A stretch of DNA of 64,000 nt from an uncultured Alphaproteobacteria bacterium (GTDB taxonomy: Bacteria; Pseudomonadota; Alphaproteobacteria; Rs-D84): NCBI GenBank assembly GCA_934276735.1, contig CAKQTG010000001.1, positions 1-64,000 of the forward strand, given 5' to 3'. A program made the translations under genes and the position numbers. Positions 1 through 8,112 of this stretch are shown here, in pieces. How positions within the stretch are numbered: the first letter of the stretch is position 1; the number at the start of each line of letters is the position of its first letter. The notes beneath the pieces are model-generated. The model had not been told where the DNA came from and made no database searches. It saw only the letters and a list, made by a program, of their open reading frames with translations.

Positions 1-33
1 ACTGCATGGTCCCTATTCCTGCCTGCGCAGGAA
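1..33. repeat. End fragment of the inverted-repeat GIY-YIG element
   Basis: The first bases of the window match the right end of the element at 58137-58170, where the nuclease gene runs into its inverted repeat. They share the palindromic core ATTCCTGCCTGCGCAGGAAT. The copy is cut by the window edge, so its full extent is unknown. After base 33 the similarity to the element stops. Confidence 0.6.
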
Positions 34-82
34 TAACAACAAGGTGCGCATACGCGCAAATCTATCCACCTGGATTCCGGGG

Positions 83-2623
83 TCAGTCCCCGGACGGACA
101 TGCTTTTTCGGTGCATTGACCGCTGGTGTCAGCAGTAAATACGGGATCAACCGTTACAGGCACGCCTTTCAATTTATTAGTCACACTATTGCAAGTACCA
201 CTATCAATGTTATCAATTACACAGGTTCCCTTATATTCACCGGCAAGACCAGTTCTAAGCATCCCAGCGGAATTTTTACATATATTGCTGGCCTCGGCGA
301 AGTTTTTTGGCTCTTCTGCCTGGACCGTTAAAGTACAGGTGCCCTTTGTGAGCCACTGGCCACCGATATTCGAACAATCATCCTCTGATGTTTTGGTGCT
401 GGGGTCAACATACGTCTGGCAAGTACCACTCCCGTTCCATGTATAGTTGGCCGCCTTGCAACTCTTGCAATCCTTATATTTCCCCGGAAAAGTAGTTCCC
501 CCTGGCGTTATGGGCACTGTACCGCTACCGGCAGAACCATCACCTGTGCTGGTGCCTGTTGACTTCTTTTCAACAACCTTGGTTACCCAGTCTGTAATCG
601 CGGCTGGGGATGGCGTGCCAGTCACATCACCGGTGACCGACATACATGTAACGATTGTCGCACGGCATGCATTGGTCGCGATATTTTTCGCGGTGTCGCT
701 GCTGGACGTTGTTGATGATGTGCTGTAACCATTTTGACCCAGACACGACGACACATCAGAAATACAGGTTTCAGCATAACTGGCCAACAGTTCGTCTTGT
801 TTCGCCTTTATCTGGGTCAATGTGCGTTGCAGGTATTCCTTTATCACATTGTTTTTCTGATTATATTTCGCACTCTGGCCCGTGCCTTCGTATGTAATAT
901 CCTGGCACTTGTTCAAGACAGACATGCACATACCGTAATTTTTGCCGCCATCGTTGTATCCAATTTTATATTGCAAGAATTGGGACATATTCTTAGAAGT
1001 TGATGACTGTGCCGATGTCGTGGTAACCGAATCATTGATATATTCTGCCAACGTACCGGTATCGTTCCACGCGTTTTTCTTATCATCCGCGGTATAGTTC
1101 CAGGTTTGATACAATTCACTGGTGTTATAGCCCGGTGCGTTAACCTTGCTCGTGGTTGACTTTACAGACTGGCCAGGTGTGCTGCCCACGACGATTTTGC
1201 CGTCAACGATGTATTTACCGGTTGGATCCAAACAGTTTTCATAATCGGAACCACAGACAAAATCATCTTGCATACATGAATCCAGCGCGTTTATGCACCC
1301 ACGCAGGTCATATGTATTCTTTTGCTGGGCCACCAACAAACGCGCCTTTTGCAATACGGATTTTGCATTGCGAACGGTTGACGCCATCTGGTCATTGGAA
1401 TCAGTCAGCGCACGTTCATATATGATACACTGTTTATCAATTTCCAAATCGTATGCGTTGGTGATAACAGAAATATCAACACCCTGGGCACTGCATGTGT
1501 TCAGAACAGACGCCTTGCAACGCGCGGTGGCGGTTTTATATAACTGTTCGCCACGCTGGTTGCTGATGCTGGACGTGTTGTTATTGGTGCCCAAGAACGA
1601 ACTTAAATCAAAACCAGTGCTGCTGACTGTAAAGTCCAACAGGCCCGATAAATCAAAGCTCAACCCAGTGTCGGTGGATGTTGCCGAACCAGATTTCACA
1701 TCGACAATCAGGCTTTTGATTTTATCCAAATCAGTTTTCAACTGGGAATTGTCACTGGAACCCTGCATTTTTAATTCAGCCTCGGTCTGGGTGAACAATG
1801 TTTCCACTTCGTCCTTGGACAAACCGATATACTGAATCTTTTGCGCAACGTCTTGCAAATCTTCGGTTGCTTGTTTCAGTGCCGCTTCGGTTTTTTCATA
1901 ATTCTTTAAATTTTTGCTGCAACTGCAACGCCCCTGGTTATCGTCCAGAACATTACAGAAATTATCCATACAGGACTGATACTGGGCCTTGCAAAAATCG
2001 GTGACCTGGGCCAATTCGTCCATATCGGTTGTGCTGCTGGCCGATGATGTCTTGGACGTATCTGTGGTTGTTGACGCCGCCGCCATACGAACCGTTGGGA
2101 CACGTGTTGTCACAGATTGACTGCGCACGCCAACACGTCCGGTGTATAACGGTGTGTTGACCGTATCAGATTGCACGATTGATGCGCGCGCCGCAGTTGT
2201 ATTTGACACTGCGCGACGTGCAGAAACATTTTTATTCGCCGACGATGTTGTCGCTGCGCGTGATACGTTTGCCGCACGCGAAACATTTGCACGCGACGTC
2301 GTCGCTGTGCGTGCCGTGACCGTGCGTGACGACGCGGCATTATTACGCGCCGATGCCACACGACCCGACGCCGTTGCACGTGGCGATGCGGCCGCCGCAC
2401 GCGAACCGGCATTTGCAACCGTGCGTGACGTAACCGTCGGAACAGATGTCTTGTCCGTATCCTGGACCACATTTTCCGCATCATCGGCAACCACGTCATC
2501 CGCATCGGCGTCAATGTCCGTATCCGAATATTCGATAACGTCATCATAGTAATATGCGGGCGCAACCTCTGCAAATGCGGGTAAAACCAGCAATCCACTC
2601 AATACAACAATCAGTCTTTTCAT
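83..2623 (-). CDS. Large secreted Cys-rich protein of unknown function
   Basis: 846 residues, family not recognised. Residues 1-18 form a signal peptide ending in PAFA. An acidic stretch follows (about 27-52), then a Ser/Thr/Ala/Arg-rich low-complexity region (about 60-200). The rest is punctuated by a repeated C-x6-C unit: C211/C218, C443/C450, C566/C573, C620/C627 and C653/C660, often followed by Met. A coiled-coil-like stretch lies near 236-310, and the last 120 residues hold a further cluster of Cys. The product is probably periplasmic or surface-exposed and disulfide-rich (inference). It has its own promoter upstream. Its stop codon lies inside a GC-rich hairpin (77-93, CCGGGG/CCCCGG). 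The secreted protein at 54957-56720 has a similar Cys spacing near its N terminus. Confidence 0.8.
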   Translation of the reverse strand: MKRLIVVLSGLLVLPAFAEVAPAYYYDDVIEYSDTDIDADADDVVADDAENVVQDTDKTSVPTVTSRTVANAGSRAAAASPRATASGRVASARNNAASSRTVTARTATTSRANVSRAANVSRAATTSSANKNVSARRAVSNTTAARASIVQSDTVNTPLYTGRVGVRSQSVTTRVPTVRMAAASTTTDTSKTSSASSTTDMDELAQVTDFCKAQYQSCMDNFCNVLDDNQGRCSCSKNLKNYEKTEAALKQATEDLQDVAQKIQYIGLSKDEVETLFTQTEAELKMQGSSDNSQLKTDLDKIKSLIVDVKSGSATSTDTGLSFDLSGLLDFTVSSTGFDLSSFLGTNNNTSSISNQRGEQLYKTATARCKASVLNTCSAQGVDISVITNAYDLEIDKQCIIYERALTDSNDQMASTVRNAKSVLQKARLLVAQQKNTYDLRGCINALDSCMQDDFVCGSDYENCLDPTGKYIVDGKIVVGSTPGQSVKSTTSKVNAPGYNTSELYQTWNYTADDKKNAWNDTGTLAEYINDSVTTTSAQSSTSKNMSQFLQYKIGYNDGGKNYGMCMSVLNKCQDITYEGTGQSAKYNQKNNVIKEYLQRTLTQIKAKQDELLASYAETCISDVSSCLGQNGYSTSSTTSSSDTAKNIATNACRATIVTCMSVTGDVTGTPSPAAITDWVTKVVEKKSTGTSTGDGSAGSGTVPITPGGTTFPGKYKDCKSCKAANYTWNGSGTCQTYVDPSTKTSEDDCSNIGGQWLTKGTCTLTVQAEEPKNFAEASNICKNSAGMLRTGLAGEYKGTCVIDNIDSGTCNSVTNKLKGVPVTVDPVFTADTSGQCTEKACPSGD

Positions 2624-2650
2624 GGCGAAATATTCCTTCCTATTGTTCAG

Positions 2651-2679
2651 ATTTTACCATATTTTCCCCCACCATACAA
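2651..2679 (-). promoter_or_regulatory. Promoter of the secreted Cys-rich protein gene
   Basis: Read on the minus strand, TTGTAT (2674-2679) and TAAAAT (2651-2656) are separated by 17 bp. They lie about 30 bp before the start codon at 2623, which is preceded by AGGAAGGA. This fits a sigma-70 type promoter. Confidence 0.5.
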
Positions 2680-2810
2680 ATAAAAAAGCGCAACCGGTTT
2701 CAAATTTCTTTGTTTTTTTGATGGTGTGGATATGCGCCCCATCATTTTTTCGTATTATACACACCGGCAATACACCGCACAAGATTATTATCTGATGCGC
2801 GCGAAAATTC

Positions 2811-2840
2811 TTGTAACATTTTTAATTTTTATACTATAAT
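2811..2840 (+). promoter_or_regulatory. Sigma-70-like promoter of the PLD-family lipoprotein gene
   Basis: TTGTAA (2811-2816), an 18-bp spacer and a perfect TATAAT (2835-2840) lie 20 bp before the TTG start at 2861. The leader would be very short. Confidence 0.6.
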
Positions 2841-2860
2841 CCGCGTCAAAGGGTGAAAAA

Positions 2861-4450
2861 TTGTCAAAATTAAAACGCGGTTTATTGTTCTTGCTGACGC
2901 TGCCGATGCTGGGGTGCACGACTGTCCCAACCAGCACGCAAGACAAACGACTGGATGGACACACGCCAAAAATTACTGCATCTGATTTTGACTATGACCC
3001 GATGCAGACGCCGATTGCGCAATGCTATGCCGACGAATTAAAACGTGGCGACAATATTTCGGGCGCAACACTGATTGATGACGGACTGTCTGCGTTCGTA
3101 ATTCGCGCCGCATTTGCACGTATGGCGACCAAGACCATTGATTTACAGACGTATATTTACAGTAACGATTTCTCGTCCAAGGTTTTGATTGGCGAATTAA
3201 AAAATGCCGCCGACCGTGGGGTGCGCGTGCGTATATTACTGGACGATTATGGGACGAATTCTGACATCGTTGACGTAATGTTATTAAACCAGCACCCGAA
3301 TATAGAGGTCAAGGTTTTCAACACTGTCGCCAACCGGGCCAAACTTTTATATTATCCGCAGTTTATGTTAGATTTTAATCGACTGAATTCGCGCATGCAC
3401 AATAAATTGTTTATTGTGGACAACGTCGCATATATCACCGGCGGGCGAAACGTAGGCAGCAATTATTTCTATCCAGAAACTGCGTCGAATTTTTCTGATA
3501 CCGACGTGCTGTTCCTGGGCGATATGACAAAGTACGCCACCGCCAGTTTTGACGAATACTGGAATCACCACCTGGCAATACCGGCAGACGTTTTCCCAAA
3601 GGCTAAATCCAAGAAAGATATGCGAAAACTGGAAGAAAAATTCAAAGAAATCCAGGAACGCAGCGCCGAAGACACCAGAATGTATAACACTATTATCCAG
3701 GTGGCTATGCGCAAATACAAACAAAAGAATTTCGATTTCAGCTGGGGGCACGGAAAATTTTTGGCAGACCCACCGGCCAAGGTTGAAATGACCATGGCGC
3801 AAAAACAAGAATATCGTGGCGACATTGTGCGTGCGCTGCAACACCTGTGGCGCGAAACCGACGATTCTGTATATATTTCAGCAGCATATTTCGTCCCCGG
3901 CCAAGGCGGATTGGAACACATGATGCGCGAAGAAAAATCGGGCGTCCATATGACAATTGTCACAAATTCACTGGCATCAACAAACGCGCCAACGGTCTAT
4001 GCAAAGTGGGAAAAATACCGCAAACGCCTAATTGAATCAGGGGCAGACGTGTATGAATTCATGCTGTCGGCGGAAAACCTGCGCGGTCAAGAACATGACC
4101 GCGAACGCAAGCGGTCCAGTTTTTCTGTTCTGCACAGTAAAACGATAGTTTTTGATGACAGAATTTCTTGGATTGGAAGTTTTAATCTGGACCCACGCAG
4201 CGCATACTTTAACACTGAAAATGTCGCAATATTTGAAAGTCGCGAATTTGCAAAAAAACTGCGCGAGATGATTTTGCGTGACGCGCAAACATCATGGCAC
4301 GTGACACTGGACGAAAACGATAATCCAGTATGGACTGGCAAACGCCATGGTGACACAGCACCACGCAAATATCACCACAGTCCAGACACAACAATTTTCC
4401 GCCGCGGATGGAAAATTATGATGCGCCTGGTTCCTGAAAAATTCGTATAA
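2861..4450 (+). CDS. Phospholipase D-superfamily lipoprotein (cardiolipin synthase-like)
   Basis: 529 residues beginning with a TTG codon. The N terminus is a lipoprotein signal (LPMLGC, acylated Cys19). Two HKD catalytic motifs are visible: HNKLFIVD with H180, K182 and D187 followed by GGRN, and HSKTIVFDD with H425, K427 and D432 followed by GSFNLDPRS. Two HKD motifs, the length and the GSFN signature fit bacterial PLD-type phosphatidyltransferases such as the ClsC/YmdC group. These transfer phosphatidyl groups between phospholipids, for example to make cardiolipin. The lipobox suggests it is anchored in the envelope facing the periplasm, which differs from the cytoplasmic ClsC (inference). 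It stands alone with its own promoter. Confidence 0.85.
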   Translation: MSKLKRGLLFLLTLPMLGCTTVPTSTQDKRLDGHTPKITASDFDYDPMQTPIAQCYADELKRGDNISGATLIDDGLSAFVIRAAFARMATKTIDLQTYIYSNDFSSKVLIGELKNAADRGVRVRILLDDYGTNSDIVDVMLLNQHPNIEVKVFNTVANRAKLLYYPQFMLDFNRLNSRMHNKLFIVDNVAYITGGRNVGSNYFYPETASNFSDTDVLFLGDMTKYATASFDEYWNHHLAIPADVFPKAKSKKDMRKLEEKFKEIQERSAEDTRMYNTIIQVAMRKYKQKNFDFSWGHGKFLADPPAKVEMTMAQKQEYRGDIVRALQHLWRETDDSVYISAAYFVPGQGGLEHMMREEKSGVHMTIVTNSLASTNAPTVYAKWEKYRKRLIESGADVYEFMLSAENLRGQEHDRERKRSSFSVLHSKTIVFDDRISWIGSFNLDPRSAYFNTENVAIFESREFAKKLREMILRDAQTSWHVTLDENDNPVWTGKRHGDTAPRKYHHSPDTTIFRRGWKIMMRLVPEKFV

Positions 4451-4480
4451 AAACGCCACGCAATGTAAACTTTATTTTTT

Positions 4481-4516
4481 CACTATATCACTTTATCACT
4501 ATATCACTTCGTCACT
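4481..4516. repeat. Octamer tandem repeat (nnTCACTn) resembling the GIY-YIG element arm
   Basis: An 8-bp periodic stretch of TATCACTT-like units follows the PLD-family gene. The same kind of array (TATCACTC, TCTCACTT and so on) lies at 58249-58292 just outside the perfect inverted repeat of the GIY-YIG element. This is probably a remnant of that arm. Confidence 0.45.
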
Positions 4517-4549
4517 AAAAAATAACCACCGGCGATTACTCGACGGTGG
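4517..4549 (-). terminator. Rho-independent terminator of the 4617-4952 gene
   Basis: CCACCG (4526-4531) pairs with CGGTGG (4544-4549). On the minus strand the stem is followed by TTATTTTTTAG. It lies 68 bp after the stop of the minus-strand gene. Confidence 0.65.
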
Positions 4550-4616
4550 CTACTCCCTTCCTTCTGGTATTCCCAGAAACTGTTATGATGCCATGTGCCC
4601 ACGCGGCACACGTGCG

Positions 4617-4952
4617 TTATGCGGCACGCGCAACAATCCCCTTGTCGGCAATGTCGGCGGCATCCATTATCTTTTTCGCTTCGGCAAAGACCATGCCCTT
4701 GACACGCAGTGCCAATGTTTTTGTGTCCATGCTTTCGGCGGCAACATCAAAATTATCTGTTCGGATTTGCAACGAAACATATGCACCAACCAGTGATGTG
4801 CGTGGCAAATCTTCGATACTGCGCGGTGCATTGCCAACACCAATTTTCAATTCATCGGCCAGGGATATAATCTGGCGATCTTCGTTCACCCAAACAGTTG
4901 TCGTTAAAACTTTGTTCAAGGCAATCATAATTTCTTTAATGTTCTTTGGCAT
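4617..4952 (-). CDS. Conserved-looking hypothetical protein, 111 aa
   Basis: I do not recognise this soluble protein of 111 residues. It has no signal peptide or membrane segment. The start is well supported by AGGAGGG nine bases before the ATG, one of the strongest ribosome binding sites in the window. A terminator follows, so the gene is a monocistronic unit. The sequence alternates beta-like and helical stretches and ends in a helix rich in Ala and Asp. No catalytic motif is apparent. Confidence 0.7.
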   Translation of the reverse strand: MPKNIKEIMIALNKVLTTTVWVNEDRQIISLADELKIGVGNAPRSIEDLPRTSLVGAYVSLQIRTDNFDVAAESMDTKTLALRVKGMVFAEAKKIMDAADIADKGIVARAA

Positions 4953-5249
4953 GCGTGGGTCCCTCCTTTGCTTGGGTTTTAAAGAAAAAAATCGAGTCGA
5001 TTAGTGTATTTACATACGTATTTACATTTTTATCAACCAAATCTTTTGTTGTTTTTTGTTTTTGCCAGATTTCCGGTTTTAGGCGGATTTCTGGGACTTT
5101 GAAACCTTTTCTCCTTGTCTATACAAACATCTTAGAACAAAAACGAATCGCAGGTCAAGAGGAAATTTGATTTATTTTAATTTTATTTGAAAAAAATTTA
5201 TTTTTATTCTACAAACCATAAAATCCCACAAAATAACTATAATTTGTCA
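4953..5249. other. AT-rich intergenic region, no gene seen
   Basis: This gap between the divergent 4617-4952 gene and mraZ is rich in A and T runs. I see no RNA gene and no repeat of the TGGG-type boxes that MraZ binds in other bacteria. It presumably carries the promoter of the minus-strand gene. Confidence 0.5.
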
Positions 5250-5278
5250 TTGACAACCATAAATACCCGTGCTACATT
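5250..5278 (+). promoter_or_regulatory. mraZ promoter
   Basis: A consensus TTGACA (5250-5255), a 17-bp spacer and TACATT (5273-5278) stand 59 bp before the mraZ start. The leader contains no clear hairpin. Confidence 0.65.
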
Positions 5279-5337
5279 TCACACGAAGTCGGAAAGAGAA
5301 TCCGGGCGTTACGCCCCAAAAACAAGGACCATAAAGA

Positions 5338-5787
5338 ATGTCATTGTTTCTCTCATCTTATGAAAATCGTTTGGATACCAAGGGGCGTATTTCTGTGCCG
5401 GCCTCTTTCCGTGCTTCGGTGTCCAATGAAAAATTTCCGGGTGTTGTTTTATATCGTTCGTTCACACACAATTGTATCGAGGGGCTGTCCATGTCCCGCA
5501 TGGAACAGATGGCCGCCGCAACCGATAAAATGGGCGTGTTTGATGACGCGCTGGACGACCTGTCGGCGATGTTATTTGCCGATGCGCGCCAGTTGGCGTT
5601 TGACGTTACGGGCCGCATTGTGATTCCGGCGGATTTATTGCAACACGCCGGCATTACCGACCGCGCCGTATTCGTTGGTCGCGGAAACAGTTTTCAAATC
5701 TGGAATCCGGACGCGTTCCGCGCCGTCCAGGAAAAATCACTAAAAAACCTACGCGCCACGCGCCCAAACCTAAAGATTGGGGAATAA
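5338..5787 (+). CDS. mraZ: Transcriptional regulator MraZ
   Basis: 149 residues, the normal length of MraZ. The two AbrB-like swapped-hairpin halves are visible: LDTKGRISVPASFR near the N terminus and DVTGRIVIPADLLQHAGI in the second half, followed by GRGNSFQIW. MraZ is a DNA-binding repressor that normally heads the division and cell wall (dcw) cluster and represses its own operon. Here a terminator follows directly and no rsmH, ftsL or mur genes are next to it. It is therefore an orphan copy, and its dcw targets must lie elsewhere. Confidence 0.93.
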   Translation: MSLFLSSYENRLDTKGRISVPASFRASVSNEKFPGVVLYRSFTHNCIEGLSMSRMEQMAAATDKMGVFDDALDDLSAMLFADARQLAFDVTGRIVIPADLLQHAGITDRAVFVGRGNSFQIWNPDAFRAVQEKSLKNLRATRPNLKIGE

Positions 5788-5790
5788 AAA

Positions 5791-5815
5791 AACGGGGCAA
5801 TGCCCCGTTTCTTTC
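5791..5815 (+). terminator. mraZ terminator
   Basis: AACGGGGCA pairs with TGCCCCGTT at 5791-5809 and is followed by TTCTTTC. It starts just after the mraZ stop. Confidence 0.75.
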
Positions 5816-6268
5816 AGAGAGCAGAGTGTAGAGAGCAGAGAGCAATGACGACACCCCGACGCGTTGCGCCACCCCGGCTACCCAGAGGGGAACTTAGTCC
5901 GCAATGGAGACGTAGCAAGTTCTCCTCCTGTGGAGGAGTACCGCGTAGCGGGGAGGTGGTCTTTTTATACATATACCAACATTACGCACTCTCAAGACCA
6001 CCCCGCCCTGCGGGCACCCCTCCACCGGAGGGGAACTTAGCGCGTTTTTTACTCTTGTCATTGCGAGCGTCTGGATTCTGGGGACGCCACCCACAAAACA
6101 CCCGTCATACCGGCGCAGGCCGGGGTCCATTGCCCCGCAGGGACTTATAATACCACTACCCCGTCCACTGCGTGGACACCCCTTCGCCACCGGAGGGGAA
6201 CTTGGTCCGCGACGATAAAAACAAGCGCGCCATTGGCGCGCAACATTGCTCTCTGCGCGTTGCTCTCT
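5815..6268. repeat. Non-coding repeat element bounded by inverted ends
   Basis: This 450-bp gap holds no credible gene. Its left edge (AGAGAGCAG...GAGAGCAATG, 5815-5847) is roughly inverted relative to its right edge CATTGCTCTCTGCGCG at 6244-6268. The right edge matches the outer end of the GIY-YIG element at 58292-58316 with one mismatch in 25. The interior is a patchwork of GC-rich short palindromes. One of these, around 6025-6045 (CCCCTCCACCGGAGGGGAAC), recurs at 58330-58350. It looks like a nuclease-less derivative or a nest of palindromic repeats. Confidence 0.55.
6104..6188. repeat. GC-rich dispersed repeat, copy 1
   Basis: This stretch of about 85 bp (GCGCAGGCCGGGGTCCATTG through CCGTCCACTGCGTGGACACC) recurs with few changes at 42360-42443. 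It contains short palindromes such as GTCCACTGCGTGGAC. Confidence 0.75.
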
Positions 6269-6271
6269 AAA

Positions 6272-6294
6272 TAAAAACCGCCCCAGTGGGGCGT
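6272..6294 (-). terminator. plsX terminator
   Basis: CGCCCC-AGT-GGGGCG (6279-6293) lies immediately after the plsX stop. On the minus strand the stem is followed by GTTTTTAT. Confidence 0.75.
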
Positions 6295-6297
6295 TTT

Positions 6298-7374
6298 TTA
6301 TTGTTCTGCTGTAATTTTAAACTCATCACGAATTTTTGTAACCGACGCAGCACGGGCGGCGATTGTATCGTTCAGGTTTGCCTCGGTCAAATCGGCGGCA
6401 TACTTTAATGCATTTGCAAATGCCAATGCATCACTGTTCCCATGGGTTTTAACCGCAAAGCCTTGCAACCCCAAGAATACCGCCCCCGCATACGAACGCG
6501 GATCGATTTTATGTTTCAGACGTTTGAACACATGTACCAAGAAAAACGCCCCAATCATCGCCAAAATTGATTTCTTGAAATTATCAACCAACACACGTTT
6601 AATCAGTTTTGCCGTGCCTTCGACCGTTTTTAGAACGATGTTCCCTGTAAAACCGTCGGTCACGACAACCTGGACATTGCCACCACTGATGTCGTTTCCT
6701 TCGATAAATCCGATGTATTCATATGGTAATTCGTGACGATGTTCAGTCAATACGCGATTCAGATGTTGCAGTGTTTCGTTGCCCTTGGTATTTTCGGCAC
6801 CGATGTTCAATACCCCTAATTTCGGTCGCGGCATTTTCCCAATGACCTCGGCATAGACACTGCCCAATATAGAGAAATCAAACAAAACCGTTTCATCACA
6901 CTGGACATTTGCGCCCAGGTCCAACACAACCACACGTGAATCACCACCACCCGATGGCAACATCGTCGTGATTGCCGGACGCGCAATTCCCGCAGTTGTT
7001 TTCAGCATCAGTTTCGACAGCGACATCAAAATGCCGGTATTACCCGCACTGACCACCGCTGATGCGTTTCCTTCGCGAACATCCTTTATCGCCATATACA
7101 TTGACGTATCCTGGGCATGGCGAATAACATCGCGAACCTTGTCCGTACCACGAATTACGCCAGGCGCATGCACAACCGTGCAATTACGCGCAACACGCGG
7201 ATATTTTGCCAACATACGGTTCAGACGCGCCGCATCACCAAACAGGCGGAAAACAACTTTGTCCTCGCCATTTTGATACAGAAACTGATTCATGCCACCC
7301 AAAACGGCCTTGGGGCCCTTGTCCCCACCCATAGCGTCAACGGAAATTATTTTTTTTATATTCGTATCTGTCAT
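6298..7374 (-). CDS. plsX: Phosphate acyltransferase PlsX
   Basis: 358 residues, slightly longer than the usual 330-350. The N terminus SVDAMGGDKGP and the VSAGNTGILMSLSKLMLK and DGFTGNIVLKTVEG motifs are characteristic of PlsX. The enzyme makes acyl-phosphate from acyl-ACP and phosphate at the membrane for the PlsY step of phospholipid synthesis. It follows rpmF on the same strand as in most bacteria, but the usual next gene fabH is missing; the unit ends in a terminator. Confidence 0.95.
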   Translation of the reverse strand: MTDTNIKKIISVDAMGGDKGPKAVLGGMNQFLYQNGEDKVVFRLFGDAARLNRMLAKYPRVARNCTVVHAPGVIRGTDKVRDVIRHAQDTSMYMAIKDVREGNASAVVSAGNTGILMSLSKLMLKTTAGIARPAITTMLPSGGGDSRVVVLDLGANVQCDETVLFDFSILGSVYAEVIGKMPRPKLGVLNIGAENTKGNETLQHLNRVLTEHRHELPYEYIGFIEGNDISGGNVQVVVTDGFTGNIVLKTVEGTAKLIKRVLVDNFKKSILAMIGAFFLVHVFKRLKHKIDPRSYAGAVFLGLQGFAVKTHGNSDALAFANALKYAADLTEANLNDTIAARAASVTKIRDEFKITAEQ

Positions 7375-7452
7375 GATATTTTTTCACATTAAAAAAGCAG
7401 AGTGGCACAAAACAGTGCGCCAAATCTGCCTTTTATATTTTTTGTGCCGCAA

Positions 7453-7602
7453 TTATTTTGCACCACACGCTGGGCAAACGTGATGTGGACGTTTCTTTTC
7501 GCCACAGGCCTTGCATACTGTGCATGGCATAATTGACAATGCGTCATGAGAACGACGTTGTGCTGTGCGTGCTTTACTTGTTTTACTTTTTGGCGTTGCC
7601 AT
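7453..7602 (-). CDS. rpmF: 50S ribosomal protein L32
   Basis: A 49-residue protein translated from the minus strand. It starts MATPKSKTSKARTAQRRSHD and carries the zinc-ribbon pairs CTVCKACG and CPACG, the classic L32 layout. AAGGAT lies upstream of the ATG. It heads the rpmF-plsX unit; the plsX start follows after about 78 bp. Confidence 0.93.
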   Translation of the reverse strand: MATPKSKTSKARTAQRRSHDALSIMPCTVCKACGEKKRPHHVCPACGAK

Positions 7603-7668
7603 TTTACTATCCTTTTTAATTTACAGTTTGATATTCTATTAAAATCCATTGCAAATGCAAGGAAAACT

Positions 7669-8067
7669 TTAATCTGATATTACCTGGGCGACGAACATAC
7701 CATGATTATGCATCAGACCGATAACCGCGCTATGATCGTCCAACCCCATGTAGAATTTATATCCTTGTTGTTCCAGTGCCACGATTGTTGCCAATTTGAA
7801 TTCTGCGGTTGTGCCGGGATAATCGTGCGGCTTGCAGAAAACACGTTTCTTGATATTTGGCAGCAGATTGTCAATGTGACGCTGAACCTTGTCTTGGCCC
7901 ATGGCCCAACGACCGGTAATGAACACAATTGTGAAATCCCGTCCCAATGTTTCCAAAATACGTATCATATTCGTATTCGGCTCACCGAAACGGTCATAGT
8001 TGGCGATGGCGAATTTCTGGTTCACAACGCCGTCTATGTCACAAAAGATTGCTGGTATTTCTGTCAT
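7669..8067 (-). CDS. Small HAD-superfamily phosphatase (polynucleotide kinase 3'-phosphatase-like)
   Basis: 132 residues from the ATG at 8067; an in-frame ATG at 8091 would add eight residues but lies in the loop of a hairpin, so I prefer 8067. HAD motifs are visible: motif I FCDIDGVVN with the nucleophile Asp, motif II ITGR, a Lys before the third motif, and motif III GLDDHSAVI. There is no cap domain, as in PNK 3'-phosphatase or short nucleotidase-like HADs. The substrate cannot be told from sequence. It lies just downstream of rpoC, separated by a hairpin. Confidence 0.8.
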   Translation of the reverse strand: MTEIPAIFCDIDGVVNQKFAIANYDRFGEPNTNMIRILETLGRDFTIVFITGRWAMGQDKVQRHIDNLLPNIKKRVFCKPHDYPGTTAEFKLATIVALEQQGYKFYMGLDDHSAVIGLMHNHGMFVAQVISD

Positions 8068-8081
8068 TGGCACTTTACATA

Positions 8082-8103
8082 CCCGGGGCATCTTTATGCC
8101 CCG
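8082..8103 (-). terminator. Hairpin after rpoC
   Basis: A near-perfect palindrome, CCGGGGCAT-CTTT-ATGCCCCGG, lies 10 bp past the rpoC stop. It lacks a clean T run, so it may be an attenuating or RNA-processing hairpin instead of a strong terminator. Confidence 0.5.
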
Positions 8104-8112
8104 GAATATTGA

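Noticed and set aside
913..1119. Short frames inside the 846-aa secreted protein gene
   Set aside because: They are alternate-frame readings of a clear signal-peptide gene and have no support of their own.
5800..6190. Frames of about 100-116 codons on both strands in the mraZ-plsX gap
   Set aside because: They consist of translated palindromic repeats, have biased Arg/Pro composition and no ribosome binding site.
7389..7649. 86-codon minus-strand frame over rpmF
   Set aside because: It is in a different frame from the true L32 gene (7453-7602), whose sequence and zinc pairs are unmistakable.
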